Of a stretch of 64,000 nucleotides of DNA, positions 51,540-60,848 are shown piece by piece; within the stretch, counting starts at the first letter, position 1; the number at the start of each line of letters is the position of its first letter. Location of the stretch: the NCBI RefSeq assembly GCF_026191725.2, contig NZ_CP120863.1, positions 5,436,001 through 5,500,000 on the forward strand, given 5' to 3'. Both the position numbers and the translations under genes were made by a program. Under the pieces are notes generated by a model. The model worked only from the letters and a program-made list of their open reading frames with translations, had not been told where the DNA came from and searched no databases. The stretch is from Roseibium porphyridii (GTDB lineage: Bacteria; Pseudomonadota; Alphaproteobacteria; Rhizobiales; Stappiaceae).

Positions 51540-53159
51540 ATGTTGCGTCTTCTCATCAGCCTGGTCGTGCTGTCCTTCGCACTCCTGCCTGCCAAGGCGT
51601 CTGACGACACCTGTGTAACTTCGGCCCCGAACGGGCAATCTCTCCGGGTTTATGACAGTGCCTCCACCAACAGTCCGGTCCTTGGAGGCATCGGTGTTGG
51701 AACCTGCGGAATTCAGGTCACGAACCAGTGTGAAGGCACGATGTGCGTGATTGTGCTTGCCGGGCTGAACGGCTGGGTGGAAATGCAGCACATTTCAAAC
51801 AGTCCTGTCGTTGCGCCCGGACTCATGAGCAGCGGAGCTGGAACCGGCAGCTACGTCTACGGTGTCACCGGCGGCGCTGGCTCTGTCACAGCGGCAGGCC
51901 GCACACAACCCACGCCTGTTGATGCCAATGGTGAGGTCAGGGTGCAAAAGACCGGTCCATCGACAGCAACACTGACGCTGCCACAGGAAGTTACGCCCGG
52001 CCCAATTCCCTTAAGCGGCAATGGCGCCGGACCCTGGACCGGCGGCTTTGGCAGTTGGGGCGGCATGCCGATGGCCGTCACCGTTACCTTCAACGGTCTC
52101 GGCGCTCAGACAGCCACACTCGAGCTTAAGGGCAACAACCAGCTCGCAGCGATGACAATACGTCTCGACCTTGCTGCACGGTCCTTGCCAGAAGTTCAAC
52201 AATCTGGCCGCCCGGCACCGGCAACACCTTCTCCTGCCGGGTCCCGTTTCAATGCATGTTCCGAGCTGGACCGGCTGACCAAGGAGATCAACAGCCGCGC
52301 CGGAACCAAGCAAATCCAAGATATGCGCAGCATTTACGTAATTTCGGGGGTCAAGAGCACGGAACCGACCGCTGATCAGGCCGCCTGTCAAAAAGCGCTC
52401 GACCTGATTTCCCAGGATGCCGGGCTCTGGGTTCTGGTCGAAGAACAGGCCGGACTGGGTCCAGCCGCACCACCACCTCCTCCTGCACCAGTGGCCAGTC
52501 AACAAGTGCGTCCCAGCACGGTGCCCGCACCGCGCCCGACACCACAGCCCACAACAACAACGAACCAGTCTTCCCAGCACCAATCCGATCCGCAAGGCTT
52601 GCTGGCTCAGGCCTGCAGCATATTGCAACCCCTGATCAGCCCTTTGCTGCGTGGTGGTTCGCGGGCCGAACGAGAACAGGTTCTGGCGCTTTTGACCGCG
52701 CAAGGTTTGGTCAGCGTATCCGGAGCACAACCCGTTCAATGCGCACTCATTTTGGCTGGTCTGATGTCCAGCGGGCTTGTTGCCAATGACAATCGCCCCT
52801 GGGCCGCCATTGCCCAGTCTGGCGCGCCGGGCTTTGGCGGCGAGGACCCTGCGACAATGATCGCAGGCGGACGCGAAATCGGCATAGACCCTTCTGATTT
52901 CATACCTGAGTTCAATCCGGACGGACAGGCTGCCAACCCGGCACCTCCGCCTCAGCCAACCAGCCCTTCAAGCGCCGAAGACCCCTGCATATTGCTGGGC
53001 AACGCATTGGTGATCGCTGTTCGTGTCGGTTTCCCAGGCGATCTTTCGGCTTTTGCTGATCTCTTGAAGACCCATGGCGTTGAAACGCTCGCTCCAGCGT
53101 CAGCACCTCAATGCCTGGCCGCCCTGAACAGCGCGCGCCAGGCCGGTCTGGCGCGCTGA
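51540..53159 (+). CDS. secreted SH3-like protein with three Cys-pair modules
   Basis: Protein of 539 residues with a signal peptide ending in LLPAKA (residue 20). Residues 25-88 are SH3b-like (SLRVYDSASTNSPVLGGI, NGWVEMQHIS). A beta-rich middle (130-215) follows. The C-terminal half holds three helical modules, each with one cysteine near the start and one near the end: C240-C283, C359-C401 and C483-C525, 42 to 43 residues apart. They are joined by proline-rich linkers at about 308-340 and 465-478. This suggests tandem disulphide-bonded domains in the periplasm. The frame open from 51492 lies within lemA, and ATG 51540 begins the signal peptide. Function unknown. Confidence 0.78.
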   Translation: MLRLLISLVVLSFALLPAKASDDTCVTSAPNGQSLRVYDSASTNSPVLGGIGVGTCGIQVTNQCEGTMCVIVLAGLNGWVEMQHISNSPVVAPGLMSSGAGTGSYVYGVTGGAGSVTAAGRTQPTPVDANGEVRVQKTGPSTATLTLPQEVTPGPIPLSGNGAGPWTGGFGSWGGMPMAVTVTFNGLGAQTATLELKGNNQLAAMTIRLDLAARSLPEVQQSGRPAPATPSPAGSRFNACSELDRLTKEINSRAGTKQIQDMRSIYVISGVKSTEPTADQAACQKALDLISQDAGLWVLVEEQAGLGPAAPPPPPAPVASQQVRPSTVPAPRPTPQPTTTTNQSSQHQSDPQGLLAQACSILQPLISPLLRGGSRAEREQVLALLTAQGLVSVSGAQPVQCALILAGLMSSGLVANDNRPWAAIAQSGAPGFGGEDPATMIAGGREIGIDPSDFIPEFNPDGQAANPAPPPQPTSPSSAEDPCILLGNALVIAVRVGFPGDLSAFADLLKTHGVETLAPASAPQCLAALNSARQAGLAR

Positions 53160-53184
53160 CAGCCGGTTGGAAGGAATGCAACAC

Positions 53185-53589
53185 ATGAGCACAAGAAGCC
53201 CATTTTTCCGTGTCCTGGCCGCAGCTGCCGTTTTCCTGACGGGACTACAAACGGTTTCCGCAAATGAGCCCGACCCGGCCGACACCGGTGACTTGCCAGG
53301 ATTTGGCATCTGGGGACCAGCCTACAAACTTCGAAATGTTCCAAACGGGATGCGCCTCGTCGTTCGCGCGCAAGGAAGCCGCTCTGCAGAGACTGTTGGA
53401 AGTCTTGCGCGATCAGCCAGCGAAGTGCTTGTTCTCAACTGCTCGCCCGAGATCGTCCCGCTGACTTTCGAAGATGCATCACCGGAGGGGAAACGCGAAC
53501 TTCTCGGCGGCGCCTGGTGCCAGATCGACCACTATGGAATGACCGGGTTTGTGCCGGGAATTTATCTCGATCCCATCCTGAACCGCTAG
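53185..53589 (+). CDS. secreted SH3-type small protein
   Basis: Protein of 134 residues with a signal peptide (FFRVLAAAAVFLTGLQTVSA) and one SH3-like domain (YKLRNVPNGMRLVVRAQGSR, HYGMTGFVPGIYLDP). Bacterial SH3 domains often bind peptidoglycan peptides. It follows the Cys-module protein by 25 bases; the ATG at 53185 is preceded by GGAAGGA at nine bases, which decides the start over an ATG at 53176. Last gene of the envelope module, followed by a terminator. Confidence 0.75.
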   Translation: MSTRSPFFRVLAAAAVFLTGLQTVSANEPDPADTGDLPGFGIWGPAYKLRNVPNGMRLVVRAQGSRSAETVGSLARSASEVLVLNCSPEIVPLTFEDASPEGKRELLGGAWCQIDHYGMTGFVPGIYLDPILNR

Positions 53590-53650
53590 CCAGGGCTTCG
53601 ATCTGGCAGCGCATTCGCAGAACTGGAGTTTCAAAAGATAACCCAAAACG

Positions 53651-53679
53651 AAAAAAGCCCCGGAAAACCGGAGCTTTTT
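53651..53679 (+). terminator. intrinsic terminator of the envelope module
   Basis: Hairpin AAAAAGCCCCGG/CCGGAGCTTTTT with one mismatched pair and a short A-rich loop, followed by T residues. It ends the VWA-LemA-SH3 operon and lies 42 bases before the 3' end of the tRNA gene on the other strand. Confidence 0.8.
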
Positions 53680-53720
53680 CGGAGAAATCAGACTGAACTG
53701 GATTGTCTGAGATCGGATTT

Positions 53721-53807
53721 TGGTGCCCAGGAGAGGACTCGAACCTCCACGCCCGTTAGGGCACTAGCACCTGAAGCTAGCGCGTCTACCAGTTCCGCCA
53801 CCTGGGC
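53721..53807 (-). tRNA. tRNA-Leu (anticodon CAG)
   Basis: 87-base tRNA with encoded CCA. The minus strand reads GCCCAGGTGGCGGAACTGGT at its 5' end, then the anticodon arm CTAGC-TTCAGGT-GCTAG with CAG in the loop. It has a class II variable arm and the T arm GGTTCGAGTCC. The acceptor pairs GCCCAGG/CCTGGGC are perfect. It reads CUG codons. The anticodon lies at 53771-53773. No integrase or duplicated 3' end is seen beside it. Confidence 0.97.
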
Positions 53808-53985
53808 TGTGGGGGGGCTTGTAAGCGCCGGACCTGGGCTTGTCAATCATTATTGCGCGACTATTTTTCCTCATTCCAAGCCAGCCCTTCACACACGCTC
53901 TTCAAAGGGCTAAGACACTGGAAGACAGACCTGCTTGATGGCGGATCAGTCAAACCTTTTGGACGCGACAGAAGGCATTTTCACA

Positions 53986-54960
53986 ATGTCCACACCACTT
54001 AACGGCAAACTCGTCACGATTTTCGGTGGCTCCGGTTTTCTAGGCCGTCATATTGTTCAGGCCCTTGCCAAGCGGGGCTATCGTGTCCGCGCAGCCGTGC
54101 GACGTCCGGACCTGGCGACCCATCTGCAGCCGCTCGGTGCACCCGGCCAGATCATGCCCATCCAGGCAAACCTTCGTTACCGCTGGTCAGTCGAACGTGC
54201 TGTTCTCGGTGCAGATGCCGTGGTGAACGCAGTCGGCATCCTGGCTCCATCCGGAAAACAGTCATTTGATGCGGTTCAGGCTTTCGGTCCGAGAGCAATC
54301 GCTGAAGCTGCTCGCGGAGCCGGCCTTTCAAGCGTGACACATATTTCGGCAATCGGAGCAGATCCGGACAGCAGCTCCGCCTATGCCCGCTCAAAGGCAG
54401 CCGGAGAAGTCGGTGTCCTGGAGACGCTGCCGGAAAGTGTCATTTTGCGCCCTTCGATAGTTTTCGGACCGGAAGACGACTTCTTCAACAAGTTTGCGGA
54501 TATGGCACGCTTCTCGCCAAGCCTGCCTCTTGTTGGCGGCGGTGAAACCAATTTCCAGCCTGTATATGTGTGCGATGTCGCCGAGGCTGTGGCGCGCGCT
54601 GTCGATGGTCAGCTCAACCCTGGTACCGTCTATGAGCTTGGCGGGCCGGAAATCAAGAGCTTCAAGGCCTGCCTTGAAGACATGCTGAGCGTCACACGCC
54701 GCTCCCGCCTGCTGTTGCCAATCCCGTTCCCGGTCGCATCCGCGATGGGCAAGATCTTTCAACTGTTCCCCTATGCCCCCCTTACGGCAGACCAGGTAGA
54801 ACTTCTGAAAACCGACAATGTGGTCTCCGAAACCGCAAAATCCGACGGGCGGACGCTTGAAGGCCTTGGCATCACGCCGGCAACACTTGCCTCGGTGCTG
54901 CCAACTTACCTCGACCGGTTTCGCGAACGCGGCCAATACGACGCGCACCGGCCAGCTTGA
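53986..54960 (+). CDS. NDUFA9-like SDR (complex I-associated family)
   Basis: Atypical short-chain dehydrogenase of 324 residues with the cofactor loop VTIFGGSGFLGRHIVQAL and KRGYRVRAAVRRPDLA. It lacks the classical Y-x-x-x-K; SAYARSKAAGE takes its place. This matches the alphaproteobacterial homologues of the complex I accessory subunit NDUFA9, which bind NADP(H). The gene is not in a nuo operon here. ATG 53986 starts the domain; ATG 53938 is also open and adds 16 polar residues. A terminator follows. Confidence 0.85.
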   Translation: MSTPLNGKLVTIFGGSGFLGRHIVQALAKRGYRVRAAVRRPDLATHLQPLGAPGQIMPIQANLRYRWSVERAVLGADAVVNAVGILAPSGKQSFDAVQAFGPRAIAEAARGAGLSSVTHISAIGADPDSSSAYARSKAAGEVGVLETLPESVILRPSIVFGPEDDFFNKFADMARFSPSLPLVGGGETNFQPVYVCDVAEAVARAVDGQLNPGTVYELGGPEIKSFKACLEDMLSVTRRSRLLLPIPFPVASAMGKIFQLFPYAPLTADQVELLKTDNVVSETAKSDGRTLEGLGITPATLASVLPTYLDRFRERGQYDAHRPA

Positions 54961-54981
54961 CGGTCATCAATTTTAGTTTCA

Positions 54982-55007
54982 GAAGGCGGGCTTCGGTCCG
55001 CCTTTTT
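54982..55007 (+). terminator. intrinsic terminator after the NDUFA9-like gene
   Basis: Stem AAGGCGG/CCGCCTT with an 8-base loop containing CTTCGG, followed by five T residues. It separates the SDR gene from the MFS gene. Confidence 0.8.
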
Positions 55008-55137
55008 CACGTCTGCGGCACCGGAAACAAGTGCCTGTTCCAGGACAATCGTTAACGGCTGAATGGATCGCCCAAGCTTTCGATTGCCGCGAATTTGCGC
55101 ATGTCTTAGGCTTGTGACCAGTTGGGAGGCTCCCATT

Positions 55138-56400
55138 GTGTCATTTCTTACCAAAGTCACTTTGCTTTTCGTTGTTTTCGTAGACCTTCTCGGTCAGGGC
55201 CTGGTGTTTCCGATCATCAACAGCCTGATCATGGAACCGTCGACCTCGATGTTGCCGAAGGACACGTCGGATGCGGTCCGTCATTTCAACTACGGCCTGA
55301 TCATCGGCGTCTTTTTTCTGTGCTGGTTTTTCGGCGCACCATACATCTCAAAGCTCTCAGATGTGATCGGTCGGAAGAATGCCATTCTGATCTGTCTGTT
55401 CGGTGCGCTTGGCGGCTACGCCCTGACAATCATCGCCCTCTACCTCAACAGTTTTCTGCTGCTCATTCTCGGCCGTGCCATCACCGGTTTGACGGCAGGC
55501 AATCAGCCCATTGCCCAGGCGGCGATGATCGACGGCAGCGTCGATGACGAAGACCGAAACCGCAACATGGGCTACATCATCACGGGCGTCAGCTTCGGTC
55601 TGGTTGGTGGCCCATTGATCGGCGGCTTTCTATCCGACCCGATCCTGATTGGCAGCATTGCCAGCATCAAACTACCATTTTATGCCTGCTTCGGACTGGT
55701 GGCGATTGCAATATTTCTGGTGGTCTTCGGCTTTGAGGACAAGGAAGATGCTGTTGCCGAAAAACAGCCATTCGTGTTCCGCCCGGCTGAAATATTCGAG
55801 CTGTTGTGGCAAATTACCAAATATCCGAAGGTGATGCGGCTGACCTTTGTGTTCTTCTTCTTTCACATTGCCAACCTCTCCTTCTATATTTTTGTCGACA
55901 ACTACCTGACCAGCCGCTTTGGCTACGGCACCCTTGGCGGCTCCATGGTGATGCTGACAATTGGGGCAGCCCTTGCCTTTTCCAGCACGTTTCTTGTTGT
56001 GCCGGCACAAAAGCGGCTTAGCAAAGAAGCGATCTTGGGGATCACCTTTACTGTCTGGGCCCTTTCGGCGGCGGCATTCGTTGCGTCTCCGGTGGCCATA
56101 CTCACCTTCATTCCGGTGTTCTGTTTCTATTTTGTGTTCGGGATCGCCTACCCGACATTTCTCGGGCTTTATTCGGCTGCGGTCGGTGACGAAGAGCAAG
56201 GCTGGGTGATGGGCGTTACAATAGCCGTGTTCACATTGGTCGCTGGCGTCATCTCCCTGATCGGTGGAGAACTGATTGGGCTCGACCTGGACTTGCCTTT
56301 TTACGGCGTCATCATCGCCGCCATCCTTGCCCTGGCTGTCATGTTCCTTGCCTGGAACAAACCTGAAATCAAGGCGCTTACCAGAAGGACCGGCGGCTGA
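55138..56400 (+). CDS. MFS transporter (TetA-like group)
   Basis: Major facilitator of 420 residues with 12 helices. Loop 2-3 carries the signature GAPYISKLSDVIGRKNAI (G-x-x-x-D-x-x-G-R-K) and helix 5 has ITGVSFGLVGGPLIGGFL, typical of proton-driven exporters. The start is a GTG at 55138, fixed by a GGGAGG ribosome site eight bases upstream, where the first helix begins (SFLTKVTLLFVVFVDLLGQ). An ATG at 55063 would add 25 residues that look non-coding. It may export a drug or a metabolite. Followed by a convergent DUF1127 gene. Confidence 0.88.
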   Translation: MSFLTKVTLLFVVFVDLLGQGLVFPIINSLIMEPSTSMLPKDTSDAVRHFNYGLIIGVFFLCWFFGAPYISKLSDVIGRKNAILICLFGALGGYALTIIALYLNSFLLLILGRAITGLTAGNQPIAQAAMIDGSVDDEDRNRNMGYIITGVSFGLVGGPLIGGFLSDPILIGSIASIKLPFYACFGLVAIAIFLVVFGFEDKEDAVAEKQPFVFRPAEIFELLWQITKYPKVMRLTFVFFFFHIANLSFYIFVDNYLTSRFGYGTLGGSMVMLTIGAALAFSSTFLVVPAQKRLSKEAILGITFTVWALSAAAFVASPVAILTFIPVFCFYFVFGIAYPTFLGLYSAAVGDEEQGWVMGVTIAVFTLVAGVISLIGGELIGLDLDLPFYGVIIAAILALAVMFLAWNKPEIKALTRRTGG

Positions 56401-56428
56401 AACCCAAGGTCAGCCGCCGAATTCATCA

Positions 56429-56662
56429 TTAGTTCCAGAATTCCGCGCCCAAGCGGTCGTGGTGCAATTCGCGATACCCGGTTGTCGTGCGCACAAGGCC
56501 AATGTCCCGCAGTTCATCATGGTTCAGATGTGACAGAGCTTTGTGAGTTGCTCTGCGGCGGAAATAGCTGTTGAACTCAGCAACAAATACACGAAGGGCG
56601 GAAAGCAGAAGACCGCGGCTATGCGCACGGCTGCGAAAAACGGTATCGATCTCAAGACTCAT
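56429..56662 (-). CDS. DUF1127 small protein
   Basis: Protein of 77 residues with the DUF1127 signature LSHLNHDELRDIGLVR near residues 43-58, followed by a short YRELHHDRLGAEFWN tail. Such proteins are common in alphaproteobacteria; some bind RNA or affect phosphate and carbon use. It is between convergent MFS and divergent WYL genes, a single-gene unit. The N-terminal half is basic and helical. Confidence 0.85.
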   Translation of the reverse strand: MSLEIDTVFRSRAHSRGLLLSALRVFVAEFNSYFRRRATHKALSHLNHDELRDIGLVRTTTGYRELHHDRLGAEFWN

Positions 56663-56822
56663 CTCACTTCTCCTAAGGGATCTGGAAGCCCCGCTTTCCG
56701 GGGACGAGAGGAGAATGCCAAAGCAATCCTGACAACAGCGAGTCAGGTTTGATCCCGTTCTGTTCTCAGGTTATCATTTTTTTTGAGATTCATTTTTCCA
56801 GCCTGGATCAGGACCTCAATCC

Positions 56823-57848
56823 ATGAACCCAATCGAACGTGCGCTCGGCATTTTGCTGTTGCTGACCGGAGGCAAACTTGTCCCTGCCACCGCGCTTGCC
56901 GAACGCTTTCAGGTTTCGCTGCGCACAATCTATCGCGACATCGACAGGCTGATTGCCCTCGGTGTCCCGGTCGATGCAGAACGTGGAGCGGAAGGCGGTT
57001 ACCGCCTTGCGAGCGGCTATCTTCAGCCGCCGGTGGCGTTGACACGCAATGAAACGGCGGCCCTGCTGGCTGCCATGGCCCTTGTGCGCTCGAGCCGCAC
57101 TGTACCCCTTGCTGCCGAACTTGGCGCTGCGGAAAAGAAACTACTCGCGTCGCTGCCCAAATCCGTGCACGGCCTTCTTAAGGACGCCGACAGGATCGTC
57201 GGCATCGAACCTATACCACCCGATATTTTTCATTCCGGAACCAAGGCGGAACCGACTGAAGACTGGCAAACCGCGCTGGATGGCTTCATGGCAGGTATTC
57301 TGGACAGCAAGCGCGTGCGATTTGAACACGTCAATCCGTCCAGACGAACCGTCAAGTCGCATGACGTCGAACCCTTTGGCGTCATGTTCGACCGTGATCT
57401 TTGGTACCTGGCCGGTCGCTGTGTCGACACGGACCTGTTGAAGGTCTACCGGGCAGACAGAGTACGTTCGCTGGAGGTCAGCGGGCTCTTCTTTCGGCCA
57501 GACAAGGATTTCTCCATCAAGAGCCTTACGGGCGGTGCCTGGCTATCGCAGGCCATGCGTCGATGGGAGAAAGAGGAAGACATCGCCAAGATCCTGATCA
57601 CCCCGCATCAGGCCCGCAAACTCAGTGCCGACTGGTACTACCGGCATGCGATCTTTACACCCGCAGAGGACGGCAGAGTGCTGATCAGCATTCCTTCCAC
57701 CGAGCGCGCGCGTATCCTGCCGCTGGTCCGCTGGCTGGGACCTGGTGCGGAACTGCTTGGTCCGGAAAATCTGCGGCGGGAGATGGCCGAGGAACTCAGC
57801 GCGCTCAAGTCGCTCTATGAACGGTCGCCGCTGGATAAATCAGCCTAG
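56823..57848 (+). CDS. WYL-domain transcriptional regulator (YafY-like)
   Basis: Regulator of 341 residues with an HTH_11 winged helix ([21 protein letters not shown], 25-45) and a WYL domain ([27 protein letters not shown]). A C-terminal extension follows. WYL domains bind nucleic acid or nucleotides in regulators of stress and defence systems, but most YafY-like proteins are unstudied. Its last nine bases overlap the end of the convergent uppP gene, so the two may interfere in transcription. ATG at 56823. Confidence 0.88.
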   Translation: MNPIERALGILLLLTGGKLVPATALAERFQVSLRTIYRDIDRLIALGVPVDAERGAEGGYRLASGYLQPPVALTRNETAALLAAMALVRSSRTVPLAAELGAAEKKLLASLPKSVHGLLKDADRIVGIEPIPPDIFHSGTKAEPTEDWQTALDGFMAGILDSKRVRFEHVNPSRRTVKSHDVEPFGVMFDRDLWYLAGRCVDTDLLKVYRADRVRSLEVSGLFFRPDKDFSIKSLTGGAWLSQAMRRWEKEEDIAKILITPHQARKLSADWYYRHAIFTPAEDGRVLISIPSTERARILPLVRWLGPGAELLGPENLRREMAEELSALKSLYERSPLDKSA

Positions 57849-58646
57849 GAAATAAAGCCCTGCAAAACCGGCGATACCAACCCCGATACGCCACCAGGCG
57901 AACGGAGCAAAACCGTGCCGGGATACAAAGTCCAGAAGACCCTTCACAACAAAAACCCCGGCGATGAACGAGGCAACGAACCCGATCGCGATGATCACCG
58001 CATCATCCATCGAGAGCACATTCCGGTTCTTGTAAAGATCATAGGTGAATGCACCGGCCATGGTCGGCATGGCGAGAAAGAAAGAAAACTCTGCAGCTGA
58101 TCTCTTGTCGGTTCCCATCAGCAATGCGCCGGCGATTGTGGCACCCGAGCGCGAAACGCCCGGCACCATGGCGAGGCACTGGCAGAAGCCGATCTTGAGG
58201 CAAAGTGACAACGGGTAGTCCATGACATTGGTGTAGCGCGGAGACAAAGGCAATCTGTCGATCCACAGAAGGATGACCCCGCCAATCAGCAAAGTCGCAC
58301 AAATCAGGGCGGGTGTTTCGAACAACACCTCCTTGATGAAGCTATGCAGCATAACCCCGATGACGGCGGCGGGAAGAAACGCAACCAGAATACCAAACAC
58401 GAAGCGGCGGCTTGTCGGATCGCTCGGCAATGTGATTGCCAGGTTCCACAAGCGAGCGAAATAGACTGACAATATGGCCAGGATCGCGCCCAACTGGATC
58501 AAAACCTCGAAGGTCTTGCCCGTGCTTTCGAACCCAAGAAAGTGCCCAAGCAACAGGATATGACCAGTGGACGAGACAGGAATGAACTCTGTCAGCCCCT
58601 CGACAATCCCCAGAATGAGAGCGCTGACAATCGTTTGGCCATCCAT
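57840..58646 (-). CDS. uppP: undecaprenyl-diphosphatase (UppP/BacA)
   Basis: Membrane enzyme of 268 residues that recycles undecaprenyl diphosphate to the monophosphate, the carrier for peptidoglycan, LPS and the proposed lipid-linked sugars. Signature segments are [19 protein letters not shown] (E at about 17, the catalytic serine and histidine) and [21 protein letters not shown] 58646 gives [10 protein letters not shown]; the upstream ATG at 58664 is less usual. Overlaps the WYL gene at its 3' end. Confidence 0.94.
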   Translation of the reverse strand: MDGQTIVSALILGIVEGLTEFIPVSSTGHILLLGHFLGFESTGKTFEVLIQLGAILAILSVYFARLWNLAITLPSDPTSRRFVFGILVAFLPAAVIGVMLHSFIKEVLFETPALICATLLIGGVILLWIDRLPLSPRYTNVMDYPLSLCLKIGFCQCLAMVPGVSRSGATIAGALLMGTDKRSAAEFSFFLAMPTMAGAFTYDLYKNRNVLSMDDAVIIAIGFVASFIAGVFVVKGLLDFVSRHGFAPFAWWRIGVGIAGFAGLYFLG

Positions 58647-58863
58647 TTTGTCACAGGTCTCCAAATGGCTTGCTACATTCCGGCCCGAGCGGGTATGTCT
58701 CGCGACTCAGATTGCTATTCAATGCGGCCTGTTTGCCGGAGCAATTTCGTGCCGTCAAATCCTTGATAACCATATCCGGGCAAACTGGACGTTAACGCGA
58801 ATTTCCCTTCGGGCTCAGGGTCTGCACCCTAGTCTTGCCACAGTTCAGGCTCTAAACGCTTTA

Positions 58864-59556
58864 ATGCTTACGCTCTATCATCACCCTTTCTCGCCGTCGT
58901 CCCGATTTGTGCGGCTTATCCTGGCCGAATACGGAGCAGCCTTCGAGGAGCATCACGTTGATCCATGGGACAGGCCACAGGAGCTCTTGATGCTGAATGC
59001 CGCCGGTACCGTTCCGGTTCTGGTGGAAAATGAAGGCCCCGCGATCTGTGGTCCGGGACCGATCATGGAATATCTCGACGAGACCCGGGGATATGCGGTT
59101 GCCGACAAGCGCCTGATGCCTGACCATCCCGAAGCCAGAGCTGAAACCAGACGGCTGGTGGAATGGAGCCTTACCAAACTCGATGCTGAGGTTGTCGGCC
59201 ATTTTGTGCGCGAACGTATCTACAAGCAGATCATGCCGAAATCAGCCGGCGGCGGTGAGCCCGATTCAGCGGCGCTTCGGGTGGCGCGCGCAAACATCAA
59301 CCATCATTTGAGATACTTCGGCTATCTGGTTGCCTCCCGCCGCTGGATCGCCGGTGACCGTTTGACCTTTGCCGATTTTGCACTTGCTGCAGGGCTTTCC
59401 TGCGCCGATTATCTCGGAGAAGTCCCGTGGGGCGACGAGGAGGACATCAAGTCCTGGTATGCGCGGGTCAAATCCCGCCCCAGCATGCGGCCACTCCTCG
59501 GCGAAAAGGTGCTCGGCATGCCGCCTGCCCCTACCTACGCGGACCTGGATTTTTAG
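58864..59556 (+). CDS. glutathione S-transferase family protein
   Basis: Cytosolic GST of 230 residues. The N-terminal thioredoxin-like domain is MLTLYHHPFSPSSRFVRLIL, with SPSS at the position of the catalytic serine, and the cis-proline is in GTVPVLVENEG. The helical C-terminal domain has RRWIAGDRLTFADFALAAGL, the N-capping box typical of GSTs. It may conjugate or reduce electrophiles. The frame opens at 58567, but the GST domain begins at 58864. It is 18 bases before queG. Confidence 0.9.
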   Translation: MLTLYHHPFSPSSRFVRLILAEYGAAFEEHHVDPWDRPQELLMLNAAGTVPVLVENEGPAICGPGPIMEYLDETRGYAVADKRLMPDHPEARAETRRLVEWSLTKLDAEVVGHFVRERIYKQIMPKSAGGGEPDSAALRVARANINHHLRYFGYLVASRRWIAGDRLTFADFALAAGLSCADYLGEVPWGDEEDIKSWYARVKSRPSMRPLLGEKVLGMPPAPTYADLDF

Positions 59557-59574
59557 ACCGGCAGTTCGTTTGGT

Positions 59575-60708
59575 TTGGACGCAAAAACACATAAAGTTCT
59601 GACTGCCTTCAGGGAAAAGGCAGACCAGCTCGGTTTCGATGCCGCGAAAATAGCCGCTGCCGACAGCATTCCTGAAGCCGGAGAAAGACTGCGCCGTTTT
59701 TTGAAGAATGATTTTCACGGCACTATGACATGGATGGCCGACACGGCGGATCGCCGTGCAGCACCACCTGCGCTTTGGTCTGATGTGAATTCGGTCATCA
59801 TGCTGGCCATGAACTACAGCCCGGACGGCGCACCGGAAAGCCATCCATTGGCCCATCTGGAAGATCCCACTAAAGGTGGCATCTCGGTCTATGCCAGGCA
59901 TCGCGATTATCATGACGTCATCAAGGGACGCCTGAAGGAGCTTGCAAGTTTTCTCGTCTCCAGAGCCGGAGGAGATGTCAAGGTATTCGTCGATACGGCC
60001 CCGGTGATGGAGAAGCCGCTCGGTCAGGCCGCGGGCCTCGGCTGGCAAGGCAAACACACCAATCTGGTCTCGCGCGAACTCGGGTCCTGGTTCTTTCTCG
60101 GTTCGATCTTCACAACGCTCGATTTGCCACCCGATGGTGCGGAGATCGATCACTGCGGGTCATGCCGTGCTTGTCTCGACAGTTGTCCGACCGATGCCTT
60201 CCCCGCGCCTTACCAGCTTGATGCCCGGCGCTGCATCTCGTATCTGACCATCGAGCACGCAGGCCCCATACCGCATGAATTCCGCGAAGCCATGGGCAAC
60301 CGTATCTATGGCTGCGATGACTGCCTGGCCGCTTGTCCCTGGAACAAGTTCGCTGACACCGCCAGAGAAGCCAAGCTCGTGGCGCGAAATGATCTCAAGA
60401 GCCCCCGGCTGGCCGACCTCCTCGAATTGGACGACGGCGCGTTCCGAAAATTGTTTTCCGGCTCGCCGATAAAGCGGATCGGACGGAACCGTTTCCTAAG
60501 AAATGTCCTGATCGCGGCAGGCAACTCGAAGACACCGGATCTCGTTCAAATCATTATGACTCTTCTGGACGACCCAGACCCGGTTGTCAGAGGTGCTGCG
60601 GTCTGGGCGTTTCGCCGGCTCGGCCAAGATCACCTTGTGGATGGCCTGAAATCGAAGGCTCTCTCCTCAGAAACCGATGAAACCGTTCGCCAGGAATGGC
60701 AGAGATAA
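59575..60708 (+). CDS. queG: epoxyqueuosine reductase
   Basis: QueG of 377 residues, the cobalamin and iron-sulphur enzyme that makes the last step to queuosine in tRNA. Two 4Fe-4S motifs are present: [16 protein letters not shown] and [15 protein letters not shown]. The N-terminal cobalamin domain is ordinary and a HEAT-like C-terminus ([18 protein letters not shown]) binds tRNA. It begins with a TTG at 59575; the family's usual N-terminus aligns there and no ATG fits. It follows the GST gene by 18 bases. Confidence 0.93.
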   Translation: MDAKTHKVLTAFREKADQLGFDAAKIAAADSIPEAGERLRRFLKNDFHGTMTWMADTADRRAAPPALWSDVNSVIMLAMNYSPDGAPESHPLAHLEDPTKGGISVYARHRDYHDVIKGRLKELASFLVSRAGGDVKVFVDTAPVMEKPLGQAAGLGWQGKHTNLVSRELGSWFFLGSIFTTLDLPPDGAEIDHCGSCRACLDSCPTDAFPAPYQLDARRCISYLTIEHAGPIPHEFREAMGNRIYGCDDCLAACPWNKFADTAREAKLVARNDLKSPRLADLLELDDGAFRKLFSGSPIKRIGRNRFLRNVLIAAGNSKTPDLVQIIMTLLDDPDPVVRGAAVWAFRRLGQDHLVDGLKSKALSSETDETVRQEWQR

Positions 60709-60848
60709 GCCGCTGATACAGCCGGACTTGATTCGACCTCGGCAAGAGAATGGTTCATAGTCATGGAATGGCCATGGACGTCTCCCTATATCGGGTCTGA
60801 CCATCTCTTTCCCGGTCATTTCCGATCATCCGATTTGGAGCCAAAACA

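Noticed and set aside
53721..53807. tRNA-Leu as an integration site for a mobile element
   Set aside because: No integrase, no direct repeat of the tRNA 3' end and no change in gene style on either side.
56823..57848. WYL regulator as part of a defence island
   Set aside because: The neighbouring genes are an MFS transporter, uppP and a GST, with no nuclease, methylase or toxin genes.
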